This document shows positions 61,341 to 64,000 of a DNA stretch of 64,000 nt, in pieces. Position numbers and translations under genes: made by a program. The stretch is taken from assembly GCA_022749755.1 (NCBI GenBank), contig CM040451.1:9127871-9191870 (forward strand). The letters are read 5' to 3'. How positions within the stretch are numbered: position 1 is the stretch's first letter; each line of letters opens with the position of its first letter. The notes below the pieces were generated by a model. That model ran no database searches and was not told the DNA's origin. It worked only from the letters and a program-made list of their open reading frames with translations. The DNA comes from Azadirachta indica (Eukaryota; Streptophyta; Magnoliopsida; Sapindales; Meliaceae).

Positions 61341-64000
61341 ATTATTCAATATTAAATTTTTTTTTTTTTTATTTTTATTTTATTATTTATTTATTATTCC
61401 TCTCACCCAAGTTCTCCTATTATTATTTTCTATATTAAAAAATTAAAAAAATTAAGAAAGAAATTGTATTTCAGGATTATTTAGTTTTCTCTTTTTGCCC
61501 TCGGTGTTTGTAAAATTTTCAAGACCTGCCACGATCGGTGTTACTTCAGGAATGTGACATAAAATATCGTTGGCCGACTTCTTTGAAAACTGTTATTTAA
61601 CAACGTGGAATTATAAAATTTAGAAAAAGAAAAAAAAAACATCTTTAGTGCTTCTCTATTAATCTATTCCATAATATCATTGAATTAATTTTTATTTATT
61701 TTTTTTTAAAATAATTATTTTGTATATATATATATATTTATTTATATACTTTCCCCCTCCATGAGTTATTCATTCACTGTTAACAATGAAATATAGGAGA
61801 ATAAAGAACTTAATGCATAGATAATTTGTAATTTTCACGTTGAAATTTTAGTCAAATTTTAATTAATTTGTAAACTTGGAAAAAACAATGAGAATACTAT
61901 CAAGTATTCTTTTAAGAGTCAAAAATCTTAATCAAATTTAATTAACGTCACTTATAAAATTTTATCTCCACCTTTTATAAAAAAAAAATAAGACTCCGTT
62001 TTTCCTTTGTATTTAAGACATGTTAAATCCTATTCTATTTTTAAAAGATAAAGTTAACAATTATCCCAAATAAAAGGTGATTAATACATGTTATTTACAA
62101 ATTTTTCTGCAAAAATAATGATTTATTTTTTATTACTCATTGAATACATCCAACGATTTAAGAGCAATAAGTTCAAATGTAATTAAAATTCGGACATACG
62201 AGTCAAATAATCATTATAATAAAGAGTTTGATGTATAACAAGTTGTAATAATCTGACATTATAAATTATTTTTTCACGATTAAAATATAAAAACTGGAAA
62301 AAGAAAATTGCCAATCAAAGGGGTGGAACCCAATTTTGCTTCAATCCCAATCAAAATTTTAGTGGCCAGGACACTTAAATTATTTGGAAAACAATTGAAC
62401 TCAAGGGACCCTTTTTGATTCCATATCCATAAATTACACTATTAATAAGAGAAAATTATCTCAAAAGGCAAAAACAATAATAACAAGAAGAATAATTAAA
62501 ATTTGATGTAACATTTATACATAATTTTTTTTTTTTTTTTTGGAATGAGTCGGCAATGCATTTTTTCCACTCAATTCGTTGTATGTGATTTTAGTAGTTA
62601 TGCCGATGTGACTTGTTTTGATTTGAAATATATTTAGTAAAAATATTATTACATTTGTATTTTCAAGATATGACAATATAAGTTATCTTAATATCAAGAG
62701 GTTCTTAAGAATGAAAATAATAAAACTATACATTTGATAGTAGTATCAAAAGAAAATAATCTCCTTTATTTAAAAAAATTAAGATATTTTTACAGTTGAA
62801 CAATCTTTTAACTAGTAAAACTAATAAAAGATTTATTAGTAGTTTATTATTACATGCTTACCTATTTTCTTAACAGGGGAGAGTTAGATTTTTTATATTG
62901 ATATTGTGATAAATTTCTGTTAAATAGAAATAGACATTTCTCAAATTAAGTATAAACTTTTGATTTCCCTTAAATTAGATGTAAATTTAATAGTAGATTA
63001 GATCCAATCAAGATTTTTGACTTAAAATATATACAATTTATAATATTAAAAAAAATAACACATTTCTTTTAAATTGAGTACAGACTTTTTTGAGTAACAT
63101 TGGACCAAATCTACTCGAGACTTCACTCTCAATACACATAGTTCGCAATATTGAAAGAAAGAACGTAATATTATAAATATAAATAATGAGATTCAAACTA
63201 ACATAGCATGAATGTTATAAAAATTATTACTTATTTTTATTAATTACATTGTTTATATAAAAATAAAAATTTGTATTCCTTGCATTATTCACTTTCAAAA
63301 GTTATTAATTATTTTATAATACTATATTTCAAAAGAGTTTAACGGCCGAAAAGCCTATGATTAAGAAAATGATTAGGGTTTGATTGAAGGGATGAATTTC
63401 TTTTTTTTTTATTTTTTAAATTCCACTTTTAGTAACGTCCTTGTGTTTTCAAATTTCAATCAAATAAAAAATATATATATAGTGACTTAGTCAATATAAG
63501 TTGCGAGAATGGGCCATTGGAATTATGCCTCTTTTAATCTAAGACAGTAAAATTATGTGCTCTTTTAAAAGCCTATTATCCACTAGTCTTAAAAGCAGCT
63601 GGAATAATACTACAAAGCATTTTAAGTAAAAATAAAACCTTTAATAAGATTATATACCCACCCTATTTCTTAGGTACACACCTAGGACCCAAGATACCAA
63701 ATATCTATATTTATTATTTATCTTTACTTAAAACTACAATTTCTCCTTTTTATATTATATATAAATGTAGATTATTGAACTCTTATATGTATTTTAAATA
63801 TGAACGGAATTTAAATCCCAAATTTTTATTATCGCTTAAAAGAATTTTATTAATTAAACTAATTGTTATTAAAAAAAATTAATATGCAAAATAATGTGAA
63901 ATATCAAATTTAATTTTTTTTATATCATTTGGGATAAAAAAAATATTACTCTAAATTTTAATATAATTAAAATGTTTTAATTTAATTAAATATTTCTTTC
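61341..64000. other. AT-rich DNA to window end
   Basis: No gene or structured element supported. Poly-T runs near 61358 and 62526, and a short TA run near 61723. Confidence 0.5.

Overview
The window looks like plant nuclear DNA from a eudicot. It is very AT-rich, its genes contain GT-AG introns, and four of its proteins are recognisable plant families. The protein sequences suggest a rosid (a Citrus-like species is my guess, not proven). Genes occupy roughly the first 35 kb. The rest is a nest of duplications, decayed mobile elements and AT-rich DNA.

Layout: (1) 2.8-7.9 kb: two convergent copies of a DAD1-like/PLA1-I lipase gene. The + strand copy (3078-4664) is a pseudogene; the - strand copy (6035-7642) is intact, single-exon, 535 aa. 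(2) 9.8-14.0 kb, - strand: ERD4/OSCA3.1 (CSC1-like channel), six coding exons, 726 aa. A cluster of ABRE/DRE-like sites lies 1.4-1.7 kb upstream. The lipase-ERD4 adjacency resembles the Arabidopsis pair At1g30370/At1g30360. (3) 17.2-22.1 kb, - strand: a GALT2-type hydroxyproline O-galactosyltransferase, seven coding exons, with an apparent 1-bp frameshift in exon 1. (4) 24.9-27.2 kb: AT-rich foldback elements, one with a clear 10-bp target duplication. (5) 27.7-34.8 kb, + strand: HEMERA/pTAC12, ten coding exons, 527 aa. (6) 35.2-54.5 kb: a segmental-duplication complex built around a small lipid-transfer-protein (LTP)-like gene. It has one intact copy (42927-43343, -), one pseudogene in inverted orientation (36257-36649, +) and one 5' relic (51209-51307, -). 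About 1-1.3 kb non-coding units are repeated around them, with later MITE, SINE and LINE insertions. (7) 55.2-56.2 kb: a second foldback element carrying tRNA-like Pol III box sequences in its arms. (8) 56.2-64 kb: AT-rich DNA with microsatellites and no gene I can support.

The genes do not form a pathway. Two loose links exist. ERD4 and its upstream ABRE/DRE cluster both point to dehydration response. The LTP-like protein carries Ser-Pro/Ala-Pro/Thr-Pro motifs of the type that GALT2-class enzymes glycosylate after proline hydroxylation. I did not find a clearly new biological system. The most unusual items are the LTP-like protein with a Pro-rich insert inside its eight-cysteine fold, its inverted/direct duplication complex, and the inverted lipase pair.
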